Assembly (NCBI GenBank): GCA_030248065.1
Contig: JASAMV010002688.1
Span: 124,001-188,000, forward strand
Direction: 5' to 3'
DNA length: 64,000 bases
Origin: Rhynchonema sp. JSB1_4
Lineage: Eukaryota; Nematoda; Chromadorea; Monhysterida; Xyalidae
Shown: in pieces, positions 22,221 to 36,565 of the stretch
How positions within the stretch are numbered: the stretch's first letter is position 1
Layout: the number at the start of each line of letters is the position of its first letter
Program-made: the position numbers and the translations under genes
Notes under the pieces: model-generated
What the model saw: the letters and a program-made list of their open reading frames with translations, nothing else
Databases searched by the model: none
What the model was told of the DNA's origin: nothing

Positions 22221-23920
22221 TTATCTAAGTGCCCATACGCCGATGACATGTGCGATCACAGCAATCACGGCCAAGACCAGCAGCCCGTCACTGCTGGCCA
22301 ACAGTTTCGTCCTGTCCGCCCGTCCGTGAACATTCGCGCCGGCCGACGGAGAGCCGTTGCATTTGTCGGCCAGACACGAACAAACTTCGATCATGTCCTT
22401 CTGCTGATCGACCTCGGGCTTCGGTTCGTTCGAATAGTGTCTTGAAACATCTGGATTGAACAGATGCATCATCTGACGATTGATCACACGACAGAGTTCG
22501 TGCGGCCCGACGGCGGCCATCTCGCGGCGCAGTTCGGCGCCCATGTTGAATAGCAGAAAGCGATCGATGCAACCGCGCATGTAGCGTTTGCTGATCTGTA
22601 CGCCTGCAAACAATGTGATTGAATACGAACGAAGAGGCATGTACACGTTGTATAGTGAATGGGATTGGTGTCCAGCAGCCCGTGCGCGATTTCTGATAAG
22701 ATAATCAATGATTGTGTGTATTCGATGCCTAAATCAAGGCTGGAATGTTCTGTGAACTGTGACATGAAATATTGAAACATCACCATTAGGTCTGACTGAC
22801 TTGGTAGGAAGGACACGCACCATCGTTTGTTCAAGAAACACCCGGGTTGCTGAACAACAATTTGCAGGTATAGGTCGGCAACATTTCATACCTAAGTTGG
22901 TGTTGGCTCAGAAAAAAGGAATTGCATATTCAACACATTTTGGCACAAAACCGCAAAGCACAGCATGTTGATCAGTCTGTTGTGATATGAACAGAGCGCA
23001 ACTCAACCAAATCAAACGAACTGCACACAGTTTGGGTCACACAACATGGGGTTGTAATAAGTGTGGTAGTAACATCAAACAACATTTCATTGGTAGTTTA
23101 GTTGTAAAATGGCCAGCATAAAAATGAGTCGGTTTGTTAATCACACGGCATCATTATAGCTTGCGCTTCAACAAAAGACACCTTTGTAGTGCGATACAAA
23201 ACTCACCACTTTTTCGTCGGTACCACGGCAGATGATCTAAGAATGCGACACACAAACACATTAAATCCACACTTTTTGGGGTCGTAATAGTACAGGGGTG
23301 ATAAACATGGTGTGGGATTAGGTGTATACACGTAACATAGTGGGTTGAACTCGGATAGGAAATGTTCCATCGGCCACAAAAACGAAGAACTAACCGCACC
23401 TGTAGCGTTAGGTGAAGCGCCTACACGAAGAAATGAAGATTTAGCGGCATGGAAATTATATCCAAACGAATTTAGATTGAAGGAACTGGCATGTCGGGGT
23501 GATAACAGTTTTGGTGATCAGTCTTAGAAGCGTCCCTGGGACTTTGATAGAAAAGTTCGAGTAATTTGACGTGAAAAACGTATATGTACAGAGATCTTGC
23601 CTTGTAAGACGGATCATCAAGCATCATCCCGTGATCAATTTCACCCTGACGATGTCCCCTACCTCCGATGGCCACGTTTTCGGTGACCGTCAAACAGGCG
23701 TGCTTGCATCGTTCGGTGGTGACATTGCCGCGGTATTGGTCGGGCGCGTCGCACGCGTCCGTGAAGGACTTTGGCGGATAATAGTGGTAGACGAGCTCGT
23801 GCCACGACAGTAGGTACTGCCGCGACATGCAACTGTAACAGTCGCGTTCGCTGTTTTGTCGCACGAATTTCATCCCGCCGCGGTCCGACGTGTACCGCGA
23901 CTGTTCATTGCTGCCCGACT
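22221..23920 (-). CDS. ODR-2/HOT-like Ly-6 family GPI-anchored protein, 5' exons missing
   Basis: Two exons are 23663-23920 and 22221-22603, GT-AG and in phase. The first carries the family start ERDCYSCMSRQYL, then FTDACDAPD and ERCKHACLTV. The second carries GVQISKRYMRGCIDRFLLF and the closing signature IEVCSCLADKCNGSPS. It ends in a hydrophobic run (LLVLAVIAVIAHVIGVWAL), as expected for a GPI-attachment signal. In C. elegans, ODR-2 and its HOT paralogues are neuronal Ly-6 (three-finger) surface proteins, and ODR-2 is needed for olfaction. The N-terminal signal peptide is not in these exons. A possible one is a Leu-rich stretch (FTALLLLLFIHLAQSG) on the minus strand near 24500, but its donor phase does not fit directly. 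Intron 22604-23662 contains TGATGTTTCA in the sense direction at 22773-22782. Confidence 0.85.
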
Positions 23921-24061
23921 CTGCAAGGAAGCACCCAGTTCGATACTCCGGTGCACTTGTCTTCTGGCTTAGTTCAACGACTGCGATCACTTATAAAGCC
24001 GACAGTTAACGCCACGGTGATCTGACACATATTTTTCTTTGAGTTTGAGAAATGAAGCGTT

Positions 24062-24287
24062 TACCTCATGAGACGAAGTTTGGCTTGTCCAGATCCAATT
24101 ACATATGTTCCGGCTCCACATGTTACGAACTGCTTCGAAAATAAAAGAAGGAGAATCGGCAACACCGAAACATACACAAATTCTTTTTCTTTAGTTTCCG
24201 AAACATTTCGCAACACGTTGGTCATGCCAATTTGAAAATTTTCGTCTCATGTACTCGCGATTGGACTACGCACGAATGGTGCGGTAG
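24062..24287. mobile_element. Diverged MITE related to 42316-42470
   Basis: The block CTCATGAGACGAAGTT at the left and CGTCTCATG plus a GGACTA-type end at the right are imperfect inverses. An internal stretch with CCAATTACATATGTTCCGGC matches, in inverse orientation, the element at 42316-42470. The two copies are diverged and neither encodes a protein. Confidence 0.5.
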
Positions 24288-26519
24288 TCCAACTCTGAGT
24301 GCACCACCCCACACAAACGATGGAGGATAGAATGGTCAAAACATCACTCAGGGGAACTCGGTCAACAAAAAAAATTTAAAGATGAAAATTTGCAAACCAC
24401 GTGCACCCCACATGTGGACATGTGTACCTTGGGCTTTTCTCCTGAAGCTCTCGCTGTATGTACTCCAAGCGCTGGCGGTTGACGCAGCCAGATTGAGCCA
24501 AGTGGATAAATAGTAGAAGTAGCAATGCAGTGAAAGCGCGCCGTGCAGCACACGCATAGCACCGAAGTGTGTTGTACTGGAGTGAAATGGAACTTTGGAT
24601 GTCCAAAATCAATAATCGATCGATATCGATCGATTAATGCACTTTACTTATTGGTGAGTCCATGACATGTTTTGTGCCATCTCAGTGTTGCGCTGATGAT
24701 ATTATGAAGGTTGGCTTGAAAAACTGTCGATTGAGCTTCGTGACATCCGTGAGGTATAAGCAAACGGAGCAATGCCCAAAATGTGATTGGTTGTTGACAG
24801 TTATTTTATTAGTTGCTGCAACGGCGACTACAGCCAAAACACGGCTCTGAAACAACAAATATTTGACACGTTTGAAATTCGCGACACTTGTACAGTCTAA
24901 TGTGATATCATATCATTAGCATGTACATCACTTGGCATGTAGATTTCCTGGACCCAAAATGACCTGAGCCCATTTTCGGGTTCTCCGTTTCTGAAAGCCG
25001 CCGTTACCCAATTTAGCCTATTTGAAGCCTTGATCGTATGAGTCTCTCACACATCAACCTTAACCTAGTGTAGCTACTTTTGGACGACCCCGTACACAGT
25101 TCACAACGGGATAGCGCGAAACATAACAGGCCCCTCCCTACGGGAGCAGGGCGGAAGAAGAATCGACACCTTCAGAATTGGGAAACCTGATCCTTGTGAT
25201 GCAAAATGTGAGTGAAACTTGTCGATTGAAACCTCTGTTCAATATTGAGATAATCTTTCCACATAATGTCGCAATAGCCTACTCGACTCATGTCAAACGA
25301 AAAAACGGCAATCTTCATGGAGGCACTGAAAATTAATCCGCGATTGTGCACTGTTGCCACAAATCAGAACAGTCACCGTCCGGCGGCAGAGATGATAGAC
25401 AAAGCGCAGCGAACAAACACATGCGGCGAGAGTTCCTGGCGTATATACACATATGCATACATAGAGACGTATACAATATTTGGAAAAAACTTTATTTATA
25501 TACATGCTGGGACGAAAGAACAACAAAAAAGTTTCGAAGCGCTTGCGCGCGCGCTCAGATAAAATTTTAATGAAAGCCCGCTGGGGCGCTTGGCATGCGA
25601 TCATGCTACTTGGAGTACAATTTTGGGCCGAGCGCGATTTTGCACCAATAAAGTACAGTTGCAGTGTACTAGCTAAGGGTAGAAAATCAAGCATCGCGTA
25701 CTCTTCTTCCGACAAGTTCAGGTTCCAAGTTGGACCCAAAATTGAGCGTGAGCAGCCTGAGAAAAAACAGTGGCTCAGCAAGTTTCCAAGGATTTGTACC
25801 TTGGCAGGTCATCTATTTTCTGCTGCATCATGCCTTTGACAATGTTTTCAGGCATTTTGGCTGTTTCAAGTCTATCTCATCTAAACAAGTGCTTAATTAC
25901 AGGTGCCAGCTTTGAACTTTTCCCGCGCTGTTTGATCCGGCACAAATAGTACTCATGCGGGACGCTTCCGAATTGGAAATAGGAGCGCCACACAAAACAA
26001 TGCAGCTACATACATACGATGACACATGTACTATAGTTTTTTTAATCAAACTAAAACCTGACATATCCACAAGCAATAACTGCATACCAAAGTCTGATTA
26101 CCAAAGCTATAATCGTTAATAACACTTGTGTGTCGTGTTTTTCCAACGACCATTTTAAGCGGTCTTGTCGCCCTGAAATATTCGCGGCGACTTATAGATG
26201 ATATCCAAATTGCACAATTCGACACTTGCGTGTGGCTCTTTGTGATAACGAGATTTGGTGCCAGTTGACGTCCACAGAAGAAGAATTCAGCCTTTTGCTC
26301 AAAAATGTGGAAGTCTGAACTGTGATTTGCGTAATCAATACTCCATAGTAAAACCTAAACCTTCGCGCCGCAGAATTAGGCCTTATGCCGCCACCCAATG
26401 GCCCTTCAAAATGAAAAGCAGTGCTTTTTGGGAGGAATACGGACAAAACAGCGGTGGGAAAGGCGGTAGCGAAAAAAGCACTGTTTTTTGTTAAGCTTGG
26501 ACGTCCAGTTTGGACTTGG

Positions 26520-26560
26520 GATTAGGCTCGGGCTTTGGACTAGGCTTAGGCTTAGCCGTA
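26520..26560. repeat. Degenerate interstitial TTAGGC repeats
   Basis: TTAGGC, the nematode telomere unit, appears three to four times here, including the tandem TAGGCTTAGGCTTAGCC. Variants such as GGGCTTTGGAC lie between the copies. A related degenerate block on the other strand lies at about 37085-37130, and a cleaner one at 57262-57279. Confidence 0.6.
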
Positions 26561-29500
26561 CGCCTCTTTTGTGGCCGCTGATTTTTTCCCCTGCCGCTTT
26601 TTTGTTTTGTCCGAATTTGAAGATGTCGGCACCAAAACAGTGCCGCTTTGTAACCGGACAACAAAGATTCATAATCCAAAACGGACGCGGACAACTGGCT
26701 AAATGACAGACAAAAGCGAACATGAGGAGCACACTGCTATTTCTGGAACTGTTGTTGTTTCCAGCGATGATTTACTGCGATGCTTGCATGTTCGCAACAT
26801 GAAAACTTTGCCGCTGGTCTTTCTATCATACTACCCACGAGACAAATGGCTAAAGTTGCTGTATAATGCGAACTAGCGTGCTGAATAGCTGATGTTTCAG
26901 TCAACAAAAGTTAACAGTGCTAAGTCATGCATGCCAACATTACAAGCCCAGCACAGGGGCAATGTACCTCCAAGAGCACAGGGGCAATTTGTGGAAAGTT
27001 GCGGCATGCGTCAATCGCGCGCACGACAGAAGCATGTCCGCGGGAGCGGGAGCACCCTTTGTCACACCGCGGCTACATAGGAAAGTTCCTTATGCCAACA
27101 CGCTGCGTCATACGAACAAGTCGCGGACAGCACTTGCAGAAGTGCTAAAATCAGCAAAGCGACCTATCAAATCACAACCTGCTTGTGCTGCTGCAGCACC
27201 GCATATCCCACGTCCGATTTTCACAAATTGAAAGTCACACGAATGCGCACACGCGCACACGAGCTGGCGCCGAATTTGAAACAAAGAAAAATTGTGCGGC
27301 CCATCCGTTCGCACGTGGGTATGGGGTCGGTGACTTTTGCTAAATGTGACTCCATTACTCTTGGTCGCCGCGGGCAGAGAACCTCCAATGTTGATTGGAA
27401 CTGCAGTTGGTCTCTTCCCGCCAACTTTATTAGTTCTTTATCTCAAAATGCTGACGCGCAGATGTTTGAATTTTTTTTTTGAAAACCGAAGGATAACAGC
27501 GCTGGTGAGAATTCTTACAAAAAGCTTGCTTATGCCGTATCAAGATATTTGGGTTTTTAGGGCAGACACACGCCATGAGCAGATTTTTTCAGCTGTAAAG
27601 CCAAAAAAACGGACCAGAGCGCAATATAGGTATATTTTGTCACCCTTGTGTGCGCGTCCACTAAGGCGGAATTAAGCATTTCCTGATTTAAAAGGCACAT
27701 TATGAAAAGCGTGTGCACGCACGGAACCAGGTCACAGACAAAATGTCTACGTTCAATCCTCAGGCATTCAGATTCGGTCTGGGATCGGCGTCCGGTTCAT
27801 CTTGGGCCGTTATGCTCGACAGCCAAGTTTTTGTGAAACATCAGCAAATCAGTTTCATGACTGCACACGGTTGTCCACAACCCACAACGTTTCAGACACT
27901 AATTGTCACTAATCTATTCGTGGGATAAGGCATTCGTTTCAGAACCATACCGATATAACCCGGACATGTTTTTCAGTCCGAAATACACCTGGTGCGAAAC
28001 GCAGAGCGGTCGCAGAATGAGTTCACATGGAATAAGTTGGGACAGGTGAGCTGAGCATAGGGGTTGTTCACAGCAGCGAGCTTTTGGTTGCAAAGGGACC
28101 ACCTGACCCAAGCTGCGTTTGGGAACTGAGCTTGTATACGCTAAATGGGGGTTGGGTTGGGTCGTGGTCGTGGGTAGCGGTCCAGACCCAGCCAGCACAG
28201 AAATTGTGCGAGAGTGTTACAACACATAAATTAAGTCCGGTGTAAAAAGTTTAAGAAGCAAATTTTCTTGGAAAACAAATTTTTGATTCTATATAGCTAC
28301 ATACATACGCCTAGGTTTCAGAAGTTCCCGTTTTTTTAAACTGATCAGGTATAATAGCTACAATAGTATGCACCAGATACTGATGCACTCACTCCGAGCG
28401 CCCTTAAAAAGCACAAATAACCCATCGTATAAACGTTTATTGTGGCAAACGTTTATGCTCGCACACACCACCTGTCTGTCACAACGAAGTTTATGACCGC
28501 GACACAGCACAGATGGATACATTATTGCGCGTAACCGCCTGCGCTCAAGGAAATGGTAGGGTTGAAATTTTCAGATTTCAAAAAGTGTCCAAAGCTCTTG
28601 TCTTAAACAAGCATAAAAAATATTGGTCGAGAATTTTTTCACGGTTCAGGTTTCTCACCCGATGAGGAATGTGAGAATCGCAACTTGGTGCCTTCTTTTT
28701 TCTTTCTTTGTTTCCAGAAAACCAGCGCAGATCATGAGCTTATATGTAGGTATACCACACAACGCAACACGTACTCGAATACAAATCAGCTCATCATCAT
28801 CGCTCGGTGCTCACAAAAACAGGGCACATCGGTCAGCCTTGTCCGGGTCCAACCCTGCACAAAAACAGAGAGCAAGTACCGCCGGATCAAGTGTTAAAAA
28901 AATAGTTCGAGAACCTAGAGAATGTGCAAAAGCGGAAAGCAGAACAAAACATAATGTAGAAAATCAGCCAGTTGGTTTCAGCCACAGTCCAGCAATCCAT
29001 CGTCAAGATATGGGATTTTAGGAACGCGCTCCAAAACGGCCGCGTTACAGTTTGACTTTGGCCAAGCTCCGCACTCTCTGCATATCTGTTTCGGCCATCA
29101 GCGACTCCAAAACAGAATCACTAACTGCGGTTATGGACAACTATAGACAGTCAAGCCTCTGTAAACTTGGATCGGACCCGCCCGTATTTTATTTTCGTTT
29201 CTTGGACGGCAGAAACGTGTTGTGCTAACATTTTAATTAACCGTTGATCAATGAAGGATTTACCGCCAGAGGGTTCATTATAAAGAGGGGTGTTGGTAAA
29301 GCTACATAGTCTGCACGTCACGTACTTTGACTTTTCTCCAGCATTTTCTGACCCACAAGGCAGATGGGAAGAAACGTCACACTGTCCAAATCATGCTCAG
29401 ACAAGCAGGGACAAGCATCGTCAAAGCGTCAGAATTGCGATTCTCAGAAAATGAAATTGAGCTCTAAATGTTATTCAAAATGCCCCCTTGTGAATTGCAT

Positions 29501-30316
29501 ACGCTATATGTGACTGGTTCAAATTGAATCCTGGAAATTCGAAATTCTCAAGTCTGCCACGAAGCTGTCACAATGCTCCCCATTCTCTAGATTAATTCAA
29601 GAAAAAGTAGTGTCAACAAAGATGATTGAGAACAAGTCGTCGCGGGGCACTGCAAACGCAATCAACTGATCAAATGGGCGTTAAAAGAGTGTGTTGCAGT
29701 TGCAAATACGCGTGCGCGGTTTGCAACTCAGACAATGCCGGCTTAATCAAAGCTGATGCGCGTCCCCGCACGAGTGCACGCAAAACACGCAGCGACGCTT
29801 TTTTTTATCCGATCTGCTGCGCTTGCAGTATATGTGCGATCATCATGAGATATCGAAAATAAGCGCTCACACGCGCGCGTGATACGCAACTGGCACACCG
29901 CAACAATGCGCGCGCGTGCGCAAATAATAAAGAAAACTTTTTTGCGCCATTTACCTTCCGATGAGGAAACACAGCCGGGCCGGGGCCAAAATCAGTAACC
30001 CGGACGGCCGGCTGACGCTGACACAACTGACATTCTAATGGCAGAAACCAGAAACTTTCAAATTTGTCGATTTTGTCGGTCTTTTTTCTTTGTCACGTTG
30101 CCATCTGGTGCGTTCGCACTGACGATGACGCATCTGTGAAACATCACGGCAACGAAGAACACACTGCGCTGCACAATCCATAAGATTTCGCCGATCCCAT
30201 ACTGTGTGTTCTATCGTCACTCATATCGTACAGTGCATAAATGTGTGCCGGACTTCAAAAAAAAAGTTACGGTACGCGCGTGTGCGCATGCTCATCACGT
30301 CATGTCAAAGTGAATG

Positions 30317-30320
30317 CTGC

Positions 30321-30351
<31 letters not shown>

Positions 30352-30356
30352 TGTGT
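30317..30356. repeat. Compound microsatellite (CG)n(TG)n
   Basis: About 16 bases of alternating GC followed by about 22 bases of alternating GT. This is a purine-pyrimidine alternation that could adopt left-handed DNA. It has no coding potential. Confidence 0.9.
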
Positions 30357-33302
30357 ACGGTAGTAACTACAACGCGGCGCTCGCGCGTTTTGGCATGAAA
30401 TGAGTGGTCGGCAGGCCAAGTGAGTATATGCATAACTGGACGCATACGTACATACGTATGTACGTCCACTGCAATGCCAGACCGACGTAACAAGAACCAC
30501 CGTAAGAGCCGACCAAGTCGTTTAATAAAAACTCCGCTCGTCAACCGGCCCGTAAAAGCACTTGCTTTCGTCGCCCACTCCGCTGGGCAGGGTCCGAAAA
30601 GTTGTTGTTGTTGTTTGTTGTTGTTTTTGAGCATCTAGTGGTAATAAGGACAGCTGGACACTACACACACACACACACAAAATTGGGCCACGTGGGTGCA
30701 TGTATGTCTGGGGTAAGCGCAGTGTCTGCAGCGCAGTAATTGACACCGGAAAGTTAGTGACACGGAGGTTTGGCAATGCCACTGCGCAAGTTTGAGCATA
30801 AACTTGTGCGCTTACAATTAACAATTATTTCAATTGGTAATAACCATGAATGGCTTTGACAAAATTGTGAGATAACTTTCAAAAGGACCTAAAATGGCAG
30901 CATCCAGCACAACTGCCTGACGAGCTGCAGACAGTCATAGTCAATTTGGTGTCGCATCGAGCCAACGGCAGCTGTCAACGTGTCTGTCATATACTTGTCA
31001 CTCATTGGGTAGTCGTCGTCGTCGCAACAATAAACCAAGTGCGCGCCCTTGCTTCCAAAGGAGGAGTCGACGAGCCCCCGCACAAGCTGGGGGTTGCCAA
31101 ATTTTGCCAGCACGCACGCATAAGGGGCGCCTAAAGTCTTCGCGCGCAAGGGTTGATTGAACTTTCGATAGTCGAGTAAAAGAGCGGCAGAAAAACCGGC
31201 ACATGAACAGCTCGTTCATGAAGCATGAAAGCGTATACCAGTTTGCCATTTTTTCACTTGTTCCTTTTTCATCCGCTGTTCCACCGATTTGAATTTCGGA
31301 CTTTATCTTGCAGTTCTTCACATCAGTTGCATGAGCGCCTCTTTGCGGCTGCCTGATTCACGGTATGAAACCGAGATGATACATACATGTGCAGCTGCAA
31401 CAGCGCATACTCGAACCCCATTTGACTGCCATATCAGCCTAATTCAATCAAACTAAACGCTGCGCACTTGTGAAAACTATATATATACGCGGGGTTGATA
31501 AAGTGCACAAAATAAAGGGTGATAAACGTTTCAACGCACTTTTGGCTGCATTTTCGTGGTCTCTTCATTCAATTTGGCCGGCCACATTATCGTTATCATT
31601 GACTTGACCCAGAGCCAGAACGCTTGTGCGCTAAATTTGGAAAGAAAATGCGCAAGCTACATGGCTGGAAGTTCAAAACGTATCCTTCCATGCTATCCAG
31701 AAAGCTTTGTTTTGGACGGTGGTATACCTATACATGCCGACAAGGAGTAATTCAATATCAAAGTCTATTTGTTTTCTATTTGAAAAAAAATAATTACTGG
31801 GCCACGCCTTCCATTTCACAAAGTATACTCTTAGGCTTCAGGTGCTATTGCTGAGTGAGCTGGTAGCCGGAAAAATCTTACAGTATTATGTATCTGCTAC
31901 ATATATGTATATACATACATACGTATTATATGTACATACATAATAGGTACATAAACTAGCTTTAAAGAAAAAAACGGCATAAATTTTCCGACACTTCGGT
32001 CAATTTAGATTTCTGAAGATATTTTGCGCTATGATACTGTAGTAGTATTATACACAGCAAACAGACCTTGAATGGGACAGTCTAGTGGCCCGCTGCACCC
32101 GAGCACGAAGGGCACTATCGGTGTACGCAATTCCGGCTATTCCGTTAATTTATGCTGCCACCTCGCTTTATGCACTTTACAGCACCGTTCGTACCAACGG
32201 AATTAGCCGCAGATCCTTACGAAAAAACAACAACAACAACAGCACAACCTTTTGGATGTCGGCTCTGAGTTGCTTAGGTGCTAAATTGCTCACGCCTGAC
32301 GCTTGTGTCGGAATATGGGCGAACAAAAATGATCTACGGTCCTTCGTGCGCACACAACCAACTCTCTAAACAAGAGTGGTACTTTTTGTTTCGAGCTAAA
32401 GAAACAGTCCAAACACCATTTTGAATCTGACGTGTCTGCAGTAATGGGGCGAAAAAGACTGACAACAGCACGAAGCACCTCTATCCGTAAACAAATCAAG
32501 CCCAAAACATTTCCTAACAAATGCGCCACATTAGCTAATACATTTACACGCCCTCTTAGCGCGCTATTACGTGTCGTCAAGTGCATATGGGAAAAACGAA
32601 AACGACACCAAATTAATCGTTCAGCGAGCCAGAATCCAAGCTGTCAGAAATTTACTGCAGTTCTTAGGTGCCAGATTGGGTCACTACCTAATACCTATGT
32701 GCCGATTACCGCACACAAAAACTGACTTTTTCAGCTCAAGAAATAGTCAGCTAAAAACCAAGTGTTGCTTGGCCACCACAAGTGGTGATGTATCACCATA
32801 GTAAAAAGGGAAGGCACATCGCTTGAGGATGGTGAGGTACACCAAGTTTGGTATATTTCCGAATGAACAATTGCCGGCCAACTTTTTTCGTCTGAAATCG
32901 CGTAGAAAGAAGAAGTGCCAGAAATTTTTACCAATCCGATAAATTTGCGACTTACGCGCATAACAACTCGTCAAAGTGTGACAACAGAGCATTGCGGTCT
33001 GGACCCACAAGCAAAAACCAGCCAAAAATGCGTGGTTCAATGATTGCAGCTAGTGTAGCAGCGATGATTCAAGCAGCTAGTAAAATATGGGGACCAGGGA
33101 ACGGTACGGATCTGGCTTTGTTATACGATTGTTATGTGAAACATCAATCTACATGGATATTTTAAGTGATGTTCAGGGCTCAGGCCTGATATTCGCAGTT
33201 ATATGCCGTCTGGTTTATATTTCACTTGTATGATAATAATTGCGATGCGACATCTAGCCGAAACCGGCCTCAACCGAAATCTGCTCCACAAGCTTGCGTT
33301 GT

Positions 33303-33829
33303 CAGGGTTGGGCAAAAAAAACGACGGCGTTTTCTCTTAAAAAAACGACGTTTTTTTTAAAAAAACGCTTGGGTCGTTTTTCGTTTTTTTAAATCCTGAA
33401 TTTCCTTGATTTTCCCTGATTTTTCAGGGAAAGTACCCTGATTATCAAGGAAAATCAATTTTTTGTCCCATTTTTTTCAAAAAATTTTCGACCAATTTTT
33501 ACTTTGTCGAGATACGTCGATATACGGAGTTTGACTTTCAGTGATGACCCCGGCCAAAGTTGGTCCCACGATGCGGGTCTGATATGGGATCTTTGCAACT
33601 CGCTAGAAAAGGGTTGAAACCTGTTTATTTTGCCTCAGAACACATAGAATGACTTCATTTAACCACGTTTTCTTCCCAACATGAGCGTTTTCCAATTTTT
33701 TTGGGGGCATATTTTGGTCATCTGGGCGTTTTAAAAAAACGGGGCCCCAAAAAAACTTTTTAAAAAAAAAACGTTTTTTTTAAAAAAACGATTTTTTGAA
33801 AAAAAAAACGTTTTTTGCCCAACCGTACG
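33303..33829. mobile_element. hAT-like element with A/T-run termini
   Basis: The left end CAGGGTTGGGCAAAAAA matches the inverse of the right end TTTTTTGCCCAACC, after which the right terminus has decayed. The 8-bp flanks TGCGTTGT and TACGTTGA agree at 6 of 8. Subterminal runs such as AAAAAAACGTTTTTTT are mutually inverted. It resembles the element at 4102-4829 in its CAGGGTTG ends and in having no coding capacity. Confidence 0.65.
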
Positions 33830-33839
33830 TACGTTGAGG

Positions 33840-36560
33840 CTGGATTGTTTCGGAGCTTCTGCTGGAAAACAACTGCGTCGCCGCAAGTGGGAAGAAATTT
33901 TCCCTCGTGCTGGATAGTGAAATCCGACACGACTTGCTTAGAACAAGCCAGAACAGCATTTTTTGCCGTGAACAAAAAATTCCGAGCATATTCTCACTGA
34001 CACTGACTCACCATAAAACCACACTCGAAGTCAAAACCGCATGTAAACTTTCGGATTCAAATAATATGTACGATAAAGCACATTTGTGTGGCCGAAAACT
34101 AGCACAGATGCAGAACCAACGAAACAAGGATAAACAAAACCACTCAATCTATGCAGCCAGCTAGCGTTTTATACGATTTAGTGCGGTCTTGTCAGATTCA
34201 TTGAATATGTACCAACTGAACAAAATTTAGATAAGTTTGGCATCAAAACAATAAGCTATATTCGCTATAATCGGCGCAGATATTAGCCAAAGTCATAAAA
34301 AGCAACGAGCGGAAGCAATTCCACACTTCACAGCGCGGTTTCGACTTGGCGTCCACAAAAACACAGTACCACGGGGCACGCGAACGCAACGTTTTTTCAG
34401 CTAAAAGCCCCCAAAATGGCGCGTCGGGCGAGAAAATGACGAATGAATGGAGTTCACTGGTTCTGTCAGTCACGAAGTCAAAAAAATGTGGCGTTGTGAA
34501 GGAGATGCAGTGAAATCTCGTTGTGATATTCGGCTGTGATGTCAAAAGTTTCGATGGGCATGATAACAAAGATTACCGCTTAAGCCAGAGTTCCCTTCTG
34601 CAACGATTATGTAGTTTTCAGCACAAATTTCCGAGAAAGTACTTCACTGCATTTTTGAATCACCCGAACGCCGACCAGCCCAACTTTACACTTTTTATTA
34701 TCTGGCTGCCACTTTTACAACCATTTGTTGACTCTGAACGCACGCAGCTCTCTCACTCACTTCAGCGTTTCCAGCGCAGTGTCAGAAGTTTATCTTGAAC
34801 CTTTCGTCTTATTCCACTCTGAGATCAGTCTGTAGTAAGGGAAATGCTCTTGGTGGAAGAAACCAGGGGAAGACATGGTGTGGGTATGTAGCTGGTATGT
34901 TTGGCCAAGTTCTGCTGTTTTGGTATTATACTCTTGGAGTGACCTTTCCTGTCAAATGTCGACCTAAATAAGTCATGGAACTTTTCTCTTGGTTCAGGAG
35001 ATTCTGTGACTTATAACGTACATACCTATCTACCTGTATGATTTGATGCGTGATTGGATTGGGAATAAGTATCTTGCTTTGACCAACGGTTCTGCCAACA
35101 GTAGATACATACCATATTGCACAACTAATGACTATCAACTATTATGGGCCATCTTCAACATTCTTTGCCATAAGTATTTAATGGGTGAACCAAAGCTGTT
35201 GCAAGCTGTATTGTCATTGGCTGACTGGTCGCAGGAACTTTCGTTGCGCGTTACCCCCAGAACCGCACTCAGAAAGCGATAAAGTGACAATTGAAGCTTT
35301 TCACCGTCGGTTGGTTTTATCGGCGCACTTTGGAGCGCAAATGTTATTGTAAACGACGCGTCAGTTTCACATTTTTGCAGCTGGTTTGAGTGAGAGAGAG
35401 AGTGACATGTTGGGAAAACATCTGCACCAGTTCCGCACTTGAATCAAACGCCGTCAAAAGTAAGCATAATGCGGGTGGGAGATTGACGCACTTGAGTTTG
35501 CAAATGGCGCACAATTGATGTGTGACCTGTTGTACGTACAGTACCTGATTCGTGGACTGCCACACAACAATTATGTGGAGACGAAGCGATTAAAACAAAA
35601 CACCAATTCGATGCTACTGTATACCGCAGGATACATTAGGTAGAAAAGTTACGATTCAGTATTTTTTGCACACAGTGTTTCTTACCGTGTAATATTGGTC
35701 GCACAACGACCATATACGAGAATCCATCAAAAAATTTCCTGAATTGACTACCCGCACAATTACATTGCCCTGCGCAACAACCTGCAGATCAAAGCATGCA
35801 GTCAGCGGAATGTTTCAAAGCTGCAGCTCCGCTGGTTTATTTTCAGGTGGAAGAAGTTTTGACATAAATTTTACGAGATGCTAACTTACTGCAATATTTC
35901 ACACTTTGCTCGTGATAAAGGCATTCGAGATTTGCAGTGTCTTAATGTGATGATTGAGTAATTAATTTTATTTTTTCGAATATGGTCAGATTCGTGCTGC
36001 CGGCTTCTCTCTTGGCCACAAGTAGACATACGTGCGCAGAAAGTCAGCTGTTTTTCGTGCGGTTCTGTGCTAAATTGACCATTTTGTGTTTAAGTTCGAA
36101 AAGCAGTTGTGATTGTTGAGCATTTTTACGCATATATCATCCAAGTCACATGAAAATCAATGCAAATCGTTCGTCACCGTTCTCAGCGTCATACCGAATA
36201 TTCTGAAATTACAATTTGGCGCCTCTAAATGTTTCGGGCATGAACGTTCAAGTGAAACAAACACAGCATGATGTGTGAGCAAAATGGTGTACCGCGTCTT
36301 GTTACCATAACGACCACATGAGTACCGTAGGAGGTATATACGTGGAGTACCATGCTGCTATGCACATGACGCAACCCCGTGTTTAACACACGTCTGGGCT
36401 TCAGTCCTCCTGCTTCAACCGTGTTGTGCGCTGACTGAAACAAGCCAAATAGTCGCTTGGTTCAATGATCACTCACCGCTGTCACGAGAGTGCAGGAATG
36501 TGCTGATAAATGCAAAATCATCAACAACCTCACATGATCGTCACCAATCAGTGCATCAAA
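33840..36560. other. No supported gene; includes the ARL6 upstream region
   Basis: About 2.7 kb with no recognisable exon. The right part should contain the ARL6 promoter and 5' leader, but I see no TATA or initiator I would defend. Confidence 0.4.
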
Positions 36561-36565
36561 TCATC

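Larger units (their letters stand above)
24290..33302. other. Gene-poor region, no supported exon
   Basis: About 9 kb in which I cannot support a gene. It may be the 5' intron territory of the ODR-2-like gene, whose signal-peptide exon must lie to the right of 23920. Visible items are degenerate TTAGGC-like repeats near 26520-26560, a CG/GT dinucleotide run near 30320-30356, TATGTACATA-type runs near 31890-31940, and exact TGATGTTTCA words at 26890 (+), 27834 (-), 30137 (-) and 33137 (-). The longest frames (25293-25781 minus, 26892-27231 plus) resemble nothing I know. Confidence 0.4.

Noticed and set aside
22443..22452. AGATGTTTCA inside the ODR-2-like last exon as a regulatory word
   Set aside because: It falls in codons for the conserved reading frame (PDVSRH) and is explained by coding.
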